From the NCBI GenBank assembly GCA_963728355.1, contig CAVSJQ010000015.1:62001-126000 (forward strand): DNA of 64,000 nt, written 5' to 3'. The notes beneath the pieces were generated by a model. It had not been told where the DNA came from. It ran no database searches and worked only from the letters and a program-made list of their open reading frames with translations. Positions 10,603-20,672 of the stretch are shown here, piece after piece. The DNA is from Sva-07 sp963728355 (lineage in GTDB: Bacteria; Actinomycetota; Acidimicrobiia; Acidimicrobiales; Ilumatobacteraceae). The position numbers were made by a program, and so were the translations under genes. The stretch's first letter is position 1; every line of letters starts with the position of its first letter.

Positions 10603-10769
10603 TCAGCGTCCGCACGAAGCGAACGTCCAATTCGAAAGATTCAAGGTCAGCCATCTGCGTGGGGAATCCCGGCTCAACAGTTGATCAACGCGAACTCACC
10701 ATCCCCGTGGCGACGACCATCACACGTGGCAAGATGGGCAAGAAGTCGACGCTGCGTGGTCGAGTCGCC

Positions 10770-11486
10770 TCAGGGATCGAACCGATAGCCGGCGCCGCGA
10801 ACAGTAACCAGATGTTCGGGCTGCGCCGGATCGATCTCGATGTGGCGTCTGATGCGATGCACATGCTCAGTCACCGTCGACGGATCCTGCCAGCCCGGCT
10901 CGGTCTGCCACACGTGACGCAGGAGTTGGTCGCGCGTGAACACCTGTCGCGGCGACGATGCCAGGAACAGCAGCAGGTCGAACTCCTTGTTGGTCAGCGG
11001 GAGCACCTCGCCCCCGCGTCGCGCCTCCATCGCATGGCCGTCGAGAACGAGATCATCGAAGAAGAGCCGGTGCTCCGGACGGGGAACCTCAACCGGTTGA
11101 GCAGCCCTCCTGAGTTGAGCATGGACCCTTGCCACGAGTTCGCGGGGCAGGAACGGCTTGACCACATAGTCGTCGGCGCCGATCTCCAGTCCGAGCACCC
11201 GGTCTGCCTCGTCGGCGGCACCGCTGACGACGATGATCGGCAACGAGTAACGCTCGCGCAACGCTCGGACGACCGTGAAGCCGTCGATGCCCGGCAGACC
11301 GACGTCGAGGATGACCAGGTCGAAGGAGTCGTCGATGATCTGCAGCGCCTCCTCGCCGGAGGTGGCCTCGGCCACCAGCAGGTTGCTCGCCTCGAGGCGC
11401 GGTGTCAGGAACGCGCGCACGTCGTCGTCGTCGTCGACGAGCAGCACCGACGCCGGGCCCGAGGTGCTGGAGAGGGACATCGCCAT
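10770..11486 (-). CDS. OmpR-family response regulator
   Basis: 238 residues. The receiver domain has the acidic pocket VDDDDD near residue 17, the phosphoacceptor Asp61 in ILDVGLPG and Lys110 in DDYVVKPF. A C-terminal winged helix follows (LTNKEFDLLLFL, then STVTEHVHRIRRHIE and VRGAGYRF). It starts at the ATG at 11486; the ATG at 11480 is also possible. It lies back to back with the histidine kinase gene at 11600 with 113 bp between, so a shared control region is likely and the two are probably partners. Target genes are unknown. Confidence 0.92.
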   Translation of the reverse strand: MAMSLSSTSGPASVLLVDDDDDVRAFLTPRLEASNLLVAEATSGEEALQIIDDSFDLVILDVGLPGIDGFTVVRALRERYSLPIIVVSGAADEADRVLGLEIGADDYVVKPFLPRELVARVHAQLRRAAQPVEVPRPEHRLFFDDLVLDGHAMEARRGGEVLPLTNKEFDLLLFLASSPRQVFTRDQLLRHVWQTEPGWQDPSTVTEHVHRIRRHIEIDPAQPEHLVTVRGAGYRFDP

Positions 11487-11599
11487 GCTCTCGTATCGGC
11501 AAACTTGACGCTTTCATGAGCCCAGATCCATTGCGAAGACGGGCGGCTCGCCGTAGGTTTCTGTCACATTCATTGACGAACCTAGGCGGCGGTTTCAGA

Positions 11600-12877
11600 A
11601 TGACGTTGACAACGCGGTCGGACGACCCATCCAGCGGGTCGTCTCCATGGGACCCGGTGGGCGCGTCCCGACGCGCCGGCGAGTGGCTGGCATCCGAACA
11701 CAGATCGACCCTCCCCCTCGATCTCGGGCTGTTCGGCGCCCTGGTGGCGGCGGTCGCGAGCAGAGAGGTCGTCATGTGGTTCCACGTGATCTTCGTCCTC
11801 CTGGTGCTGGCGGCGCTGGTGCTGCCGTTCCGCCAATTCGTCATCCGGCTCGTCGCATGGACGGCAATCACCGTTGCGCTCGTCACCTGGGCGGTCGCGT
11901 CGCTCGACACACCGTCGGATGAGCTCACCGAGCTTCCGCTGCTCACTCTCGTTCTGGTGTTGGTGTACCTGGTGGCCCAGGCTCGAGCACGCGCCGTCGG
12001 AGCGGCCCGACGGGCGTACGCGGAAGTGGAACGGCGCACCCAGGTGGAGAGCGAACTGCTCCACCGCCAACTCGAGGACGCACAGCGACGCGCGCTGATC
12101 GGACGCGCGAGCGCAGGTTTGGCGCACGACCTGCGCAACGTGTTCGTCGTCATCATTGGCTGTGTGGATGACGTGCACGAGCACGCCACTGCAGCGCGGG
12201 TCGGGCCCGCTCGCCTGGACGAGACCACCGTCTCCTGCATCGATGATCTGGGCGCAGCCGCCCAACGCGGGCTGGCCATCATCGATGACCTGCTCTGGCT
12301 CGGCCAACGCAACGAGTACGAGACCCGCGTCACCGACATCGGCGAGTCGATCCGCCAGATCGAGCCGTTCCTTCGCCGAATGATCCGTCCAGGGATCATG
12401 CTGCAGGTCGACGCATCCGAACATGCGTCACTCGCCCACATCGACCATGTCGGGCTCAGCCAGGTGTTGATGAACCTCGTCTCCAACGCCGCTGACGCAA
12501 TCGATGGGGTCGGTCGTATCACGGTGTCGACCCGCCGGTCGGTATCGGGGTCGGCGGGCGGTGATCCCGGCCGGACGGTGTCGATCATCGTCGCCGACGA
12601 CGGCGTCGGCTTCACCGAGCAGGCGATCGCGCACGCCTTCGAGCCCGACTTCACGACCAAGAGCGGCTCCCACGGCGGGTACGGCCTTGCGACCGTCCGG
12701 CGGATCGTCAACCGGTGCGGCGGATCGATCCAGATCGATTCGTCGCCCGACTCCGGCACGACCATCGTGCTCCGGTTCGAGACCGTCGGCGCCGACACGA
12801 ACGAAGAGGTCATGGCCGCCGAGACGATGACAGCGACCGACTTCGCCACCAACGTGCTGTCCGAGTCCAACCGCTGA
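11600..12877 (+). CDS. Membrane sensor histidine kinase
   Basis: 425 residues: about four hydrophobic segments (about 40-125), a coiled-coil-like stretch, then a dimerisation/phosphoacceptor helix with His176 in GLAHDLRNVF. The ATPase domain follows, with an N box (LMNLVSNAADAID), a G1 box (VADDGVGF), an FTTKSGSHGGYGLA segment and a final GTTIVLRF. The ATG at 11600 is the first good start before the membrane region, although the frame is open further upstream. There is no extracellular sensor loop of any size, so the signal may be sensed within the membrane. It probably phosphorylates the divergent regulator at 10770-11486. Confidence 0.88.
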   Translation: MTLTTRSDDPSSGSSPWDPVGASRRAGEWLASEHRSTLPLDLGLFGALVAAVASREVVMWFHVIFVLLVLAALVLPFRQFVIRLVAWTAITVALVTWAVASLDTPSDELTELPLLTLVLVLVYLVAQARARAVGAARRAYAEVERRTQVESELLHRQLEDAQRRALIGRASAGLAHDLRNVFVVIIGCVDDVHEHATAARVGPARLDETTVSCIDDLGAAAQRGLAIIDDLLWLGQRNEYETRVTDIGESIRQIEPFLRRMIRPGIMLQVDASEHASLAHIDHVGLSQVLMNLVSNAADAIDGVGRITVSTRRSVSGSAGGDPGRTVSIIVADDGVGFTEQAIAHAFEPDFTTKSGSHGGYGLATVRRIVNRCGGSIQIDSSPDSGTTIVLRFETVGADTNEEVMAAETMTATDFATNVLSESNR

Positions 12878-12931
12878 CACGGCCGCGGACGCCGACGGCG
12901 GACCCGTGGCGCCGGGTGGCGAGGCGTACGG

Positions 12932-15022
12932 TCAGATCGCCGCGAGGCGGAGGAGGTCGGGCGCCACGGTCGTGTAGATGAGGTTGGCGCCGGGCTCGTA
13001 CACGTGGACGCCGTCCCAGCGGTAGCCGAGGTCGGTGGCGATCGCCTCGTCGGCGCACCACTCGTCGGGACCCTCGAGGAACTCGACGCGCGGTGATCCG
13101 TACGCCGCTGCCGTCTGACGCAGCAGGTCGTTGACGTGGGCGACGCGCTCGTCGTCACCGCGTTCGGGGAGCGCTCGGACGCCGGCGCCCTCGACGTCCT
13201 GCGGTCGCATACAGGCCACCTCGAGCAGCGCGACGTTGGCGCCTTCGGCGAGCATCGCGTCGATCCCTGACGAGAGGTTGCGCACGAAGAATGCGTCGCC
13301 CTCGGGGGTCGCGAACCCATACACCGTGCCGTCGTCGGCGATGTCGAACACGTCCCAGGCGCCCACGACGACCAGTGCGACATCGTTGCCGGCCGCCGCG
13401 TCGGCCCATTCCTGCTGCCACCCCTGGCAGATCGAGAAGTTGTTGCCGAAACTCACCGAACTCCGGACCGAACCGGAGTCGTAGACGCTGCACCCGTCGA
13501 CGCTGCCGTTGACCACATTCGGGAAGACACCGTCGATTCCGTCGGGCAGGTTGATCGCCAGCGCATTCGCCTGTGAATCACCGACGATCGCCAGGCGGGC
13601 CGACGTGGCCGGCACGACCGGGGTGGTGAGTGCGGTAACGGGACTCGACTCGACCGGCCGTTCGGCGTCGACGGCCGATTCCTCGGCGGACCCGACCGAA
13701 CCATTGCCGACGGCGGCTTCGACGTCGAACACGGCGTCGTCGCCGCCCTCGAACCGGTTGAACTGCTCGACGTTCGCGTAGAAGAGCAGGAGCACGCCGA
13801 CCAGGGCGGCCCCACCGGCGACGGGCCAGTAGGTGATCGGGGCCCGTTCGCCCCACCAGCGCCCGATCGCCCCACGCCGCACCGGTGTCTCCAGAAAGCG
13901 ATACGACGCCTCGGCGATCACGACCGTGAGCACCATGGCCCACAGGAACTTCCCGACCGAGCCCGTCGTCGCTCCGACGATCACGAAAATGGGCCAGCTC
14001 CAGAGATACAGCCCGTAGCTGCGCTTGCCCATCTCGACCAACGGTGTCCACCCCATGATTCGCCGGAACCCGAGTGCGGCGGGGTGCACGGCAACCATGA
14101 CCGCAACGAGTGACAAGATCGACACCAGCGGCAACAGCCACTGGTAGACGTACCCCTCCGTCAACACGGCGACCGATGCGGCGCAGCCGAGCATCGCCAC
14201 CGCGGCCGCACCGAGCGGATCGAGGATGCGGCCCGCCGGTGCGTCGGGCGCATGCGTCCACCGCCAGGGCCGCCAGATGAATGCCGTGCCGGCCCCGAGC
14301 AACAGGCCACCCACGCGCGTGATCGTCGACAGGTACAGGAAGTTCGTCCGGTCGACGCCCTCGAAGGCGGCAGGGGGGCCGCCCAGTGGCGTCGGCGTGC
14401 GCGCATGCATCCAGAACATGTAGGCGAACACCACGAACGCTCCGCCGATCACCGCTGCGCCGAGGAGGTGACGCGGGAGGCGGATGCGGAGCAGGGCCAC
14501 GAACACCAGCGGCCAGATCAGGTACCACTGTTCCTCGACGGCGAGGCTCCAGAGATGGCGCAGCAGCGGTGGTTCTCCTGCGAAGTACGGGACATTGCCG
14601 AGGATCTGGCCCCAGTTGTTGACGTAGAAGACCGACCACGGGATGTCGCGGCGGAGCTGCGACTGCTGCTCGGCGGAACCTGCGAGGGCGGCCCACACGG
14701 CCACGGCGAGCAACACCGCGTAGAGCGCCGGGAACAGCCGGCGGGCACGTCGGAGCCAGAACTGACGGAACGAAACGTCACCGTTGCGGTCGGTCTCGTC
14801 GAGCAGCAACGACGTGATCAGGAATCCGGACACGACGAAGAACACCTCGACTCCGAAGAACCCGCCGTGCATCCACGAGAACCCGGCGTGGTAGAGCAGG
14901 ACGACGCCGACCGACAACGCCCGCAACCCGTCGAGCGAGGGCTGGTACCCCATCGGTGTCAGGGTTGGCTCCACCGCCGGCTGCTGGGCGGCGCCGACCG
15001 GCCGGTCGATGGTGGCCGTCAC
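12932..15022 (-). CDS. Acyltransferase-3 (OafA-like) with C-terminal SGNH domain
   Basis: 696-residue membrane O-acyltransferase. The N-terminal domain (about 25-390) has the family opening SLDGLRALSVGVVLLYHAG, FFGVEVFFVVSGFLIT and the RRARRLFPA segment, with about ten membrane helices. After an extra helix, an extracytoplasmic SGNH-hydrolase-like domain starts with IVGDSQANAL near residue 478 and ends with a WDGVH motif near residue 670. Such fusions add acetyl or other acyl groups to cell-surface sugars. The GTG start overlaps the cysS stop (GTGA), suggesting co-transcription with cysS. The sugar acceptor is unknown. Confidence 0.9.
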   Translation of the reverse strand: MTATIDRPVGAAQQPAVEPTLTPMGYQPSLDGLRALSVGVVLLYHAGFSWMHGGFFGVEVFFVVSGFLITSLLLDETDRNGDVSFRQFWLRRARRLFPALYAVLLAVAVWAALAGSAEQQSQLRRDIPWSVFYVNNWGQILGNVPYFAGEPPLLRHLWSLAVEEQWYLIWPLVFVALLRIRLPRHLLGAAVIGGAFVVFAYMFWMHARTPTPLGGPPAAFEGVDRTNFLYLSTITRVGGLLLGAGTAFIWRPWRWTHAPDAPAGRILDPLGAAAVAMLGCAASVAVLTEGYVYQWLLPLVSILSLVAVMVAVHPAALGFRRIMGWTPLVEMGKRSYGLYLWSWPIFVIVGATTGSVGKFLWAMVLTVVIAEASYRFLETPVRRGAIGRWWGERAPITYWPVAGGAALVGVLLLFYANVEQFNRFEGGDDAVFDVEAAVGNGSVGSAEESAVDAERPVESSPVTALTTPVVPATSARLAIVGDSQANALAINLPDGIDGVFPNVVNGSVDGCSVYDSGSVRSSVSFGNNFSICQGWQQEWADAAAGNDVALVVVGAWDVFDIADDGTVYGFATPEGDAFFVRNLSSGIDAMLAEGANVALLEVACMRPQDVEGAGVRALPERGDDERVAHVNDLLRQTAAAYGSPRVEFLEGPDEWCADEAIATDLGYRWDGVHVYEPGANLIYTTVAPDLLRLAAI

Positions 15023-16374
15023 CGTCGCAGCGACGTCCCTTCGCGAGTGGTCTCGACCGTCCAGCCGTCGGCCTGGAGTTGCGCCCGGAGCGCGTCGGCG
15101 GTCGAGAAGTCCTTCGCCGCCCGCGCCGCATCGAGCGCCCTGGCTCGCTCGAGCGCCTCGGGGTCGACGTCGGTGGCCGAGCCGAGTCGCAGTCCCACCG
15201 CGCCGGCGATCTCGCGTGCCGCAGCGACCAGGTTCGCAGCTGATGCGTCGACGGCGTCGAGTGCTGCATTGGCGCGACGAACGGTGTCGAACAGCAGCGC
15301 TGTTGCCCTCGGTGTGTCGAGGTCGTCATCCATGGCGGAGCGGAACTCGTCGATCACTGCGGCGTCGGGATCGGCGTCGGGGACGCCCGCAGCCCGCGCA
15401 GCAAATGCGTCGAGGCCGGCGAGCGACTTGACTGCGGCGTCGATGTTCTCCTGGGTGATCTTGACCGGGCTGCGGTAGTGCGACTGGAGCAGCACCATCC
15501 GATAGGCGCGCGGGTCGTAGATGTCGATGAGGTCGAGCAGATTCGACACGTTGCCGAGGCTCTTCGACATCTTCTCGCCCTCGGCGTCGACGACGAAGCC
15601 GTTGTGCATCCAGTGGTTCGCGAACGTCTTGCCGAGCGCCACCGCCTGAGCGCGCTCGTTCTCGTGGTGCGGGAACCGCAGGTCCTGGCCGCCGCAGTGC
15701 AGGTCGAACCCTTCGCCAAGCAGGTCGAGGCTCATCACGACGCATTCCGAGTGCCAGCCGGGTCGACCGACACCCCACGGCGACGGCCACGCCGGCTCGC
15801 CGGGCTTGGAGAACTTCCACAGGACGAAGTCGGCGGGATGCCGCTTCTGGTCGGCGCCGAACACCTCGCGTTCGCCGCCGCCGGAGCGCATGTCGTCGAC
15901 CGACTGGTGGGCGAGCAGGCCGTAGTCGTCGACCGACTCGACCGCCATGTAGACGCCGTCGTCGGTGACGTAGGCATGATCGGAGTCGACGAGCTCGCCG
16001 ATCATCGCCACCATCTGGTCGACGTACTCGGTGGCTCGGGGCACGTCGGTGGGACGCTCGACGTCGATGCCCTCCATCGCCTCGAACCAGATCCGCTCGC
16101 ACTTGGTGGTGATGTCCTGCCACGGGCGGTCCTCGCGACGGGCGCGCTCGATGATCTTGTCCTCGATGTCGGTGATGTTCGACACGAGGCGGACCTCCAG
16201 CCCGCTCCACTCGAGGTAGCGGCGCAAGATGTCGTAGACGAGCGTGGCGCGACCGTGACCGAGGTGGGGCGGGCCGTACACGGTGGGTCCGCACAGGTAG
16301 ATGCTGACCTTGCCTGGCTCGCGCAGAGCCAGCTCGCGCACGGATCGCGTGGCGGTGTCGTAGAGGTGCAGCAC
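15019..16374 (-). CDS. cysS: Cysteinyl-tRNA synthetase
   Basis: 451-residue class I synthetase that charges tRNA-Cys. The signature HLGH (GPPHLGHGR) and KMSKS (EKMSKSLG) are present, with zinc ligands expected in CGPTVYG, HSEC and HHENE. The length is normal. I chose the GTG at 16374, which gives the usual short N terminus (LHLYDTATR); the frame is open upstream but that part contains the palindromic repeats. MshC, the mycothiol-pathway relative, is a little shorter and lacks this full C-terminal tRNA-binding region (DALRAQLQADGW), so CysRS is preferred. Divergent from valS. Confidence 0.93.
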   Translation of the reverse strand: MLHLYDTATRSVRELALREPGKVSIYLCGPTVYGPPHLGHGRATLVYDILRRYLEWSGLEVRLVSNITDIEDKIIERARREDRPWQDITTKCERIWFEAMEGIDVERPTDVPRATEYVDQMVAMIGELVDSDHAYVTDDGVYMAVESVDDYGLLAHQSVDDMRSGGGEREVFGADQKRHPADFVLWKFSKPGEPAWPSPWGVGRPGWHSECVVMSLDLLGEGFDLHCGGQDLRFPHHENERAQAVALGKTFANHWMHNGFVVDAEGEKMSKSLGNVSNLLDLIDIYDPRAYRMVLLQSHYRSPVKITQENIDAAVKSLAGLDAFAARAAGVPDADPDAAVIDEFRSAMDDDLDTPRATALLFDTVRRANAALDAVDASAANLVAAAREIAGAVGLRLGSATDVDPEALERARALDAARAAKDFSTADALRAQLQADGWTVETTREGTSLRR

Positions 16375-16463
16375 GATGTCGGAGTCTACGAGGACCCCCT
16401 CCAGCCGCCCCGCCACCTTTCCGCAACGCCCCCAGGCCGCCTCCCCAGCGCAGGACTCCTCTC

Positions 16464-16515
16464 CGTTTGTGCTGCATTCTGGGTGGGGCGGTCCACCCGA
16501 ATCCGCACACAAACG
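16464..16515. repeat. 52-bp palindromic element, copy 1
   Basis: Starts CGTTTGTG and ends CACAAACG, with an inner inverted repeat around GGGTGGGGCGGTCCACCC. Together with copy 2 it lies in a tandem unit of 73 bp (the flank AGCGCAGGACTCCTCTC is also duplicated) between the divergent cysS and valS genes. A third, more distant copy is at 31596. Confidence 0.85.
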
Positions 16516-16536
16516 AAAGAGCGCAGGACTCCTCTC

Positions 16537-16588
16537 CGTTTGTGCTGCATTCTGGGTGGGGCGGTGCACCCGAATCCGCACACAAACG
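16537..16588. repeat. 52-bp palindromic element, copy 2
   Basis: Identical to copy 1 except for one base in the centre (GGTGCACCC against GGTCCACCC), 73 bp downstream. Probably a local duplication of a REP-like element. It sits within the upstream region of valS. Confidence 0.85.
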
Positions 16589-16630
16589 GCCGGGGAGGCG
16601 GTGGTGGCGAGTCGGTAGCCTCGCTCGTCT

Positions 16631-19187
16631 ATGGCGAACATCCCCGACAAGCCGACGCTCGACGGCATCGAGGACCACTGGGCCGCCCGGTGGGACTCCG
16701 ATGGCACGTACCGCTTCGATGCGTCGGTACCGCGCGAGGGCGTGTTCTCCATCGACACCCCACCGCCGACGGTGAGCGGCTCGCTGCACATGGGCCACGT
16801 GTTCAGCTACACGCACACCGACATCATCGCCAGGTACCAGCGCATGCGCGGCAGAGCGGTCTTCTACCCGATGGGCTGGGACGACAACGGCCTGCCCACC
16901 GAACGCCGCGTGCAGAACTACTACGGCGTGCGCTGCGACCCGACCCAGCACTACACCGAGGGCTTCGAGCCACCGTTCCGAGGCGACCCACCGAAGAACC
17001 ACCACGCGATCCCGATCTCACGGCCGAACTTCCTCGAGCTGTGCGACGAACTCGTCGAGATGGACGAGCAGGTCTTCGAGGCCCTCTTGAAGCGGCTCGG
17101 GCTGTCGGTCGACTGGAACCACCGCTATGCGACCATCGACGAGCGGTCGCGCCGAGCCAGTCAGCGGGCCTTCCTCCGCAACGTCGCTCGCGGCGAGGCC
17201 TACAGCCAGGAGGCGCCGACATTGTGGGACATCGACTTCCGCACCGCCGTCGCGCAAGCCGAGATGGAGGATCGCGAGCGTCCGGGCGCCTACCACAAGA
17301 TCCCGTTCGCGCGCACCGACGGCGAGGGCGCGATCGAGATCGACACGACGCGTCCCGAACTCCTCGCGGCGTGCGTCGCCCTGGTCGCGCACCCCGACGA
17401 CGAGCGGTACCGACCGCACTTCGACACGACCGTCACCGTGCCGCTCTACGGCCAGCAGGTCGAGATCCGTGCGCACGAGCTCGCCCAGCCCGACAAGGGC
17501 ACCGGCATCGCAATGATCTGCACATTCGGCGACACCACCGACGTCACGTGGTGGCGAGAGCTCGACCTGCCGATGCGAGCCATCATCGGCCGTGATGGTC
17601 GGCTGCACGCGGACGCACCGAACGGGGTCGATCCCGACGCCTACGCCGTCCATCGCGGGCCTCACGTCGAAGCAGGCCCAGAAGGTGGTCGTCGAGCAAC
17701 TCGTCGACGCTGGCCTGCTGATCGGCGAACCGCGCCCCATCGAGCATCCTGTCAAGTTCTACGAGCGCGGTGATCGCCCGCTCGAGATCGTCACGTCGCG
17801 CCAGTGGTACATCCGCAACGGCGGCCGCGACCCCGCACTGCGCGCCGCGCTGGTCGAGCGTGGCCGTGAGGTCACCTGGCACCCACCGCACATGCAGCAC
17901 CGCTACGACAACTGGGTCGAGGGTCTGAACGGCGACTGGCTGGTCAGCCGCCAGCGCTTCTTCGGCGTGCCGATTCCGATCTGGTATCCGCTCGACGAGC
18001 AGGGCGAGCCGCGGTACGACGAACCGCTGTTGCCGGACGAGTCGCAACTGCCGATCGATCCCTCGACCGACGTCCCCGACGGCTACACCGGGGACCAGCG
18101 CAATCAACCCGGCGGGTTCATGGGCGATCCGGACATCTTCGACACGTGGGCGACGTCATCGCTCACCCCGCAGATCGCCGGCGGCTGGGAGGAGGACGAC
18201 GACCTCTTCGAGCGGGTGTTCCCGATGGACATGCGACCGCAGGGCCACGACATCATTCGCACCTGGCTGTTCGCCACGATGACGCGCAGCCACCACGAAT
18301 TCGGATGCGCACCCTGGAAGCACGCCGCCCTGTCGGGCTGGATCCTCGACCCCGACCGCAAGAAGATGTCGAAGTCGAAGGGCAACGTCGTCACGCCGAT
18401 GGACCTCTTCGAGACCTACGGCACCGACGCGGTGCGGTACTGGTCGGGTTCGGGCCGTCCGGGCGTCGACACCGCCTTCAGCGAAGACCAGATGAAGGTG
18501 GGTCGAAAGCTGGCCAACAAGCTGCTCAATGTCACGAAGTTCGTGCTGCAGTTCGGGGCGCCGTCCGCAGACCGTTCGCTCGACGACGGCGTGACCGAAC
18601 CGGTCGACCGGTCGATGCTGGCGAAGCTCGACGCCGTGATCGCCGAAGCGACCATGGCCTTCGATGCGTTCGACTACGCCCGCGCCCTGGAACGCACCGA
18701 GGCGTTCTTCTGGTGGTTCTGCGACAACTACGTCGAGCTGGTCAAGGGCCGCACCTACGACGAGTCGCGTCCCGATGCCGCAGATTCGGCGAAGCGCGCG
18801 CTGCGAGAAGCGCTCGGCACCGTTCAGCGACTGTTCGCACCGTTCCTCCCGTTCGCCGCTGAGGAGGCATGGAGCTGGTGGAACGACTCGAGCGTCCACC
18901 TCGCCGACTGGCCCACGCCGGCCGGCGACGAGACGACTCCGTTCGGCAACCCCACCCTCGCTGACGTCACGATCGACGTGCTGACGCAGGTGCGGCGCGC
19001 GAAGACCGAGGCGAAGCGCAGCCAGCGTGCGGCGGTCGACAAGGTGGTCATCACGGCGCCGGCGGAGCTGCACGCCGCCATCGAGGCGGGACGCAGCGAC
19101 CTCGTCGACGCGGGTTCGATCCGCGATTTGCAGGTCGTCGACGGCGACACCGTGACCGCGGCTGTCACGCTCGCCGACGACGACTGA
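16631..19187 (+). CDS. valS: Valyl-tRNA synthetase, split by an apparent 1-nt frameshift
   Basis: Class I synthetase that charges tRNA-Val. The first frame (16631 to about 17648) carries PPPTVSGSLHMGH and the start of the editing domain (TTRPELLAACVALVAH). The protein then continues in the +1 frame with LTSKQAQKVVVEQL, the catalytic KKMSKSKGN (about 18361-18387) and the anticodon-binding and C-terminal domains, stopping at 19187. Removing one base near 17648 (in gccGtcc) joins the two into a normal 851-residue chain. In the first frame the ORF ends at 17773 with nonsense residues. Since ValRS is essential, a sequencing error is the simplest cause; otherwise a second valS or a frameshift event is needed. 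Confidence 0.85.
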
Positions 19188-19251
19188 GCAGGTGCGATCC
19201 CCAGCAAGGCGACCGCGAGCCGGGCGGCACGGCCGGTAACGTCTCGCCGAC

Positions 19252-20634
19252 ATGTCCGACGCGACCGAGCCCGAGGCCCCAGAGCCGGCGCAGTCGCCAC
19301 CACCGCCGCCCACACGACCACGCGTCACGGATCTGCCGACCTCCGCGAAGAAGATGCCGCGGACGTGGCCTCAGCGCCTCACCATCGCCGCGGTCTTCGC
19401 GATGGCCATCGGATCATTCGGCGCGGCCGGCGCCCTGTTCGCCGGCCAGCGCGTCATCGAGGACCGCAACATCGCACCCGCCATCATCGATCCGTCGCAG
19501 GCGAGCCTGCCCGCGCCGGCCCCCGCCGACGACGGCGCTGTGAGCGACGAAGCCGGCGAGCCGGAGGCTCCGCCGGAGACGTTCCCGCCCGCCGAGCCCG
19601 ACGCCAAGAACTTCCTGATCACCGGCGCAGACAACAACTCCTGCATCGACCCCGACTCGCCGTACGCGCCGGCATTCGGCGACCGCAGCAACCTCGGCGA
19701 GCGCAGCGACACGGTCATGATGTGGCGGGTCAACCCCAGCACCTCGCAAGTCGCCGTGCTCTCGTTCCCCCGCGACCTGTTCGTCGACATCGCCGGCACC
19801 TCACGCAAGGGGCGCATCAACGAGGCGTACCAGCGCGACAACCCGCAGAAGCTGATCGACACGATCTACCAGAACTTCGGGATCAACACCGACCACTTCG
19901 TGCAGGTCGACTTCTGTGCGTTCCGCACCCTGGTCAACGCAGTCGGAGGCGTCGCCGTGCCGTTCACCACACCGGTGCGCGATCCGAACACCGGGCTCAA
20001 CGTGCCAGCGGCAGGGTGTTTCACGTTCGACGGCGACCACGCACTCGCCTACGTGCGGTCGCGCAAGCTGCAGTACCTCGACGAGAGCGGCGAGTGGCGA
20101 CAGGATCCGACGTCAGACCTGGGACGCATCTCGCGCCAGCAGGACTTCCTTCGTCGAACAGTGTCGCGACTGCTCTCCAAGGGTGCGTACAACCCCGACG
20201 TCGCCGGCGGCCTGATCGAGACCCTCTCGGAGTACATCGTGGCCGACCCGGGACTGACCCCGCGAAGGATGCTCGAGTTCGCCGGCGTACTCAGCGGCGT
20301 TGATCCGACCGAGATCACCACGTACCAGATCGATGCCGACCCCCGGACCATTCAGGGCAACGCCGTCCTGGTGCCGACGATCGAGGGCGACAACATGCAG
20401 GCCGTCCTCGCCGTCTTCCGTGGGGAAGCGACGCTCGGCGAGGCGCCGGTGCAGGTGTTGGGAACGACTCCCGACGTCTCGACCCCGTCCACGCAGGCCC
20501 CGACGAACGATTCCATCGTCGACGATGGCACGGGCTCGGGCGCGCCCACCTCGGCGCCGGCGACGACCCTGCCGAACGTGCAACCCGACCAGAACCAGTT
20601 CGGCGTCGTCCCCGACAAGAGCGTCTCCTGCTGA
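19252..20634 (+). CDS. LytR-CpsA-Psr (LCP) family cell-wall glycopolymer ligase
   Basis: 460 residues: a Pro-rich cytoplasmic start, one membrane helix (about 43-65), then an extracytoplasmic LCP domain (about 120-335) with NFLITGAD, GERSDTVMMWRVN, LSFPRDLFV, RINEAY and the C-terminal ALAYVRSRK. The Arg and Asp residues that bind the polyprenyl diphosphate are within these segments. LCP enzymes attach polymers such as teichoic acid, arabinogalactan or capsule to peptidoglycan. A Pro/Thr-rich tail follows. It begins about 60 bp after valS and ends just before a strong hairpin. Confidence 0.9.
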   Translation: MSDATEPEAPEPAQSPPPPPTRPRVTDLPTSAKKMPRTWPQRLTIAAVFAMAIGSFGAAGALFAGQRVIEDRNIAPAIIDPSQASLPAPAPADDGAVSDEAGEPEAPPETFPPAEPDAKNFLITGADNNSCIDPDSPYAPAFGDRSNLGERSDTVMMWRVNPSTSQVAVLSFPRDLFVDIAGTSRKGRINEAYQRDNPQKLIDTIYQNFGINTDHFVQVDFCAFRTLVNAVGGVAVPFTTPVRDPNTGLNVPAAGCFTFDGDHALAYVRSRKLQYLDESGEWRQDPTSDLGRISRQQDFLRRTVSRLLSKGAYNPDVAGGLIETLSEYIVADPGLTPRRMLEFAGVLSGVDPTEITTYQIDADPRTIQGNAVLVPTIEGDNMQAVLAVFRGEATLGEAPVQVLGTTPDVSTPSTQAPTNDSIVDDGTGSGAPTSAPATTLPNVQPDQNQFGVVPDKSVSC

Positions 20635-20664
20635 CCGCTGCAGGGGCGAGACCCCCTGCAGCGG
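20635..20664. terminator. Strong hairpin between convergent genes
   Basis: Perfect 12-bp stem (CCGCTGCAGGGG with its complement at 20653-20664) and a 6-nt loop, directly after the LCP stop and 8 bp before the end of the convergent VWA gene. It probably terminates both transcripts. Confidence 0.75.
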
Positions 20665-20672
20665 TGTCGGCG

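Noticed and set aside
15019..16374. MshC (mycothiol ligase) instead of cysteinyl-tRNA synthetase
   Set aside because: Full-length C-terminal tRNA-binding region and normal CysRS length favour cysS.
16440..16590. CRISPR array
   Set aside because: Only two tandem units with near-identical 'spacer' and palindromic structure; no cas genes.
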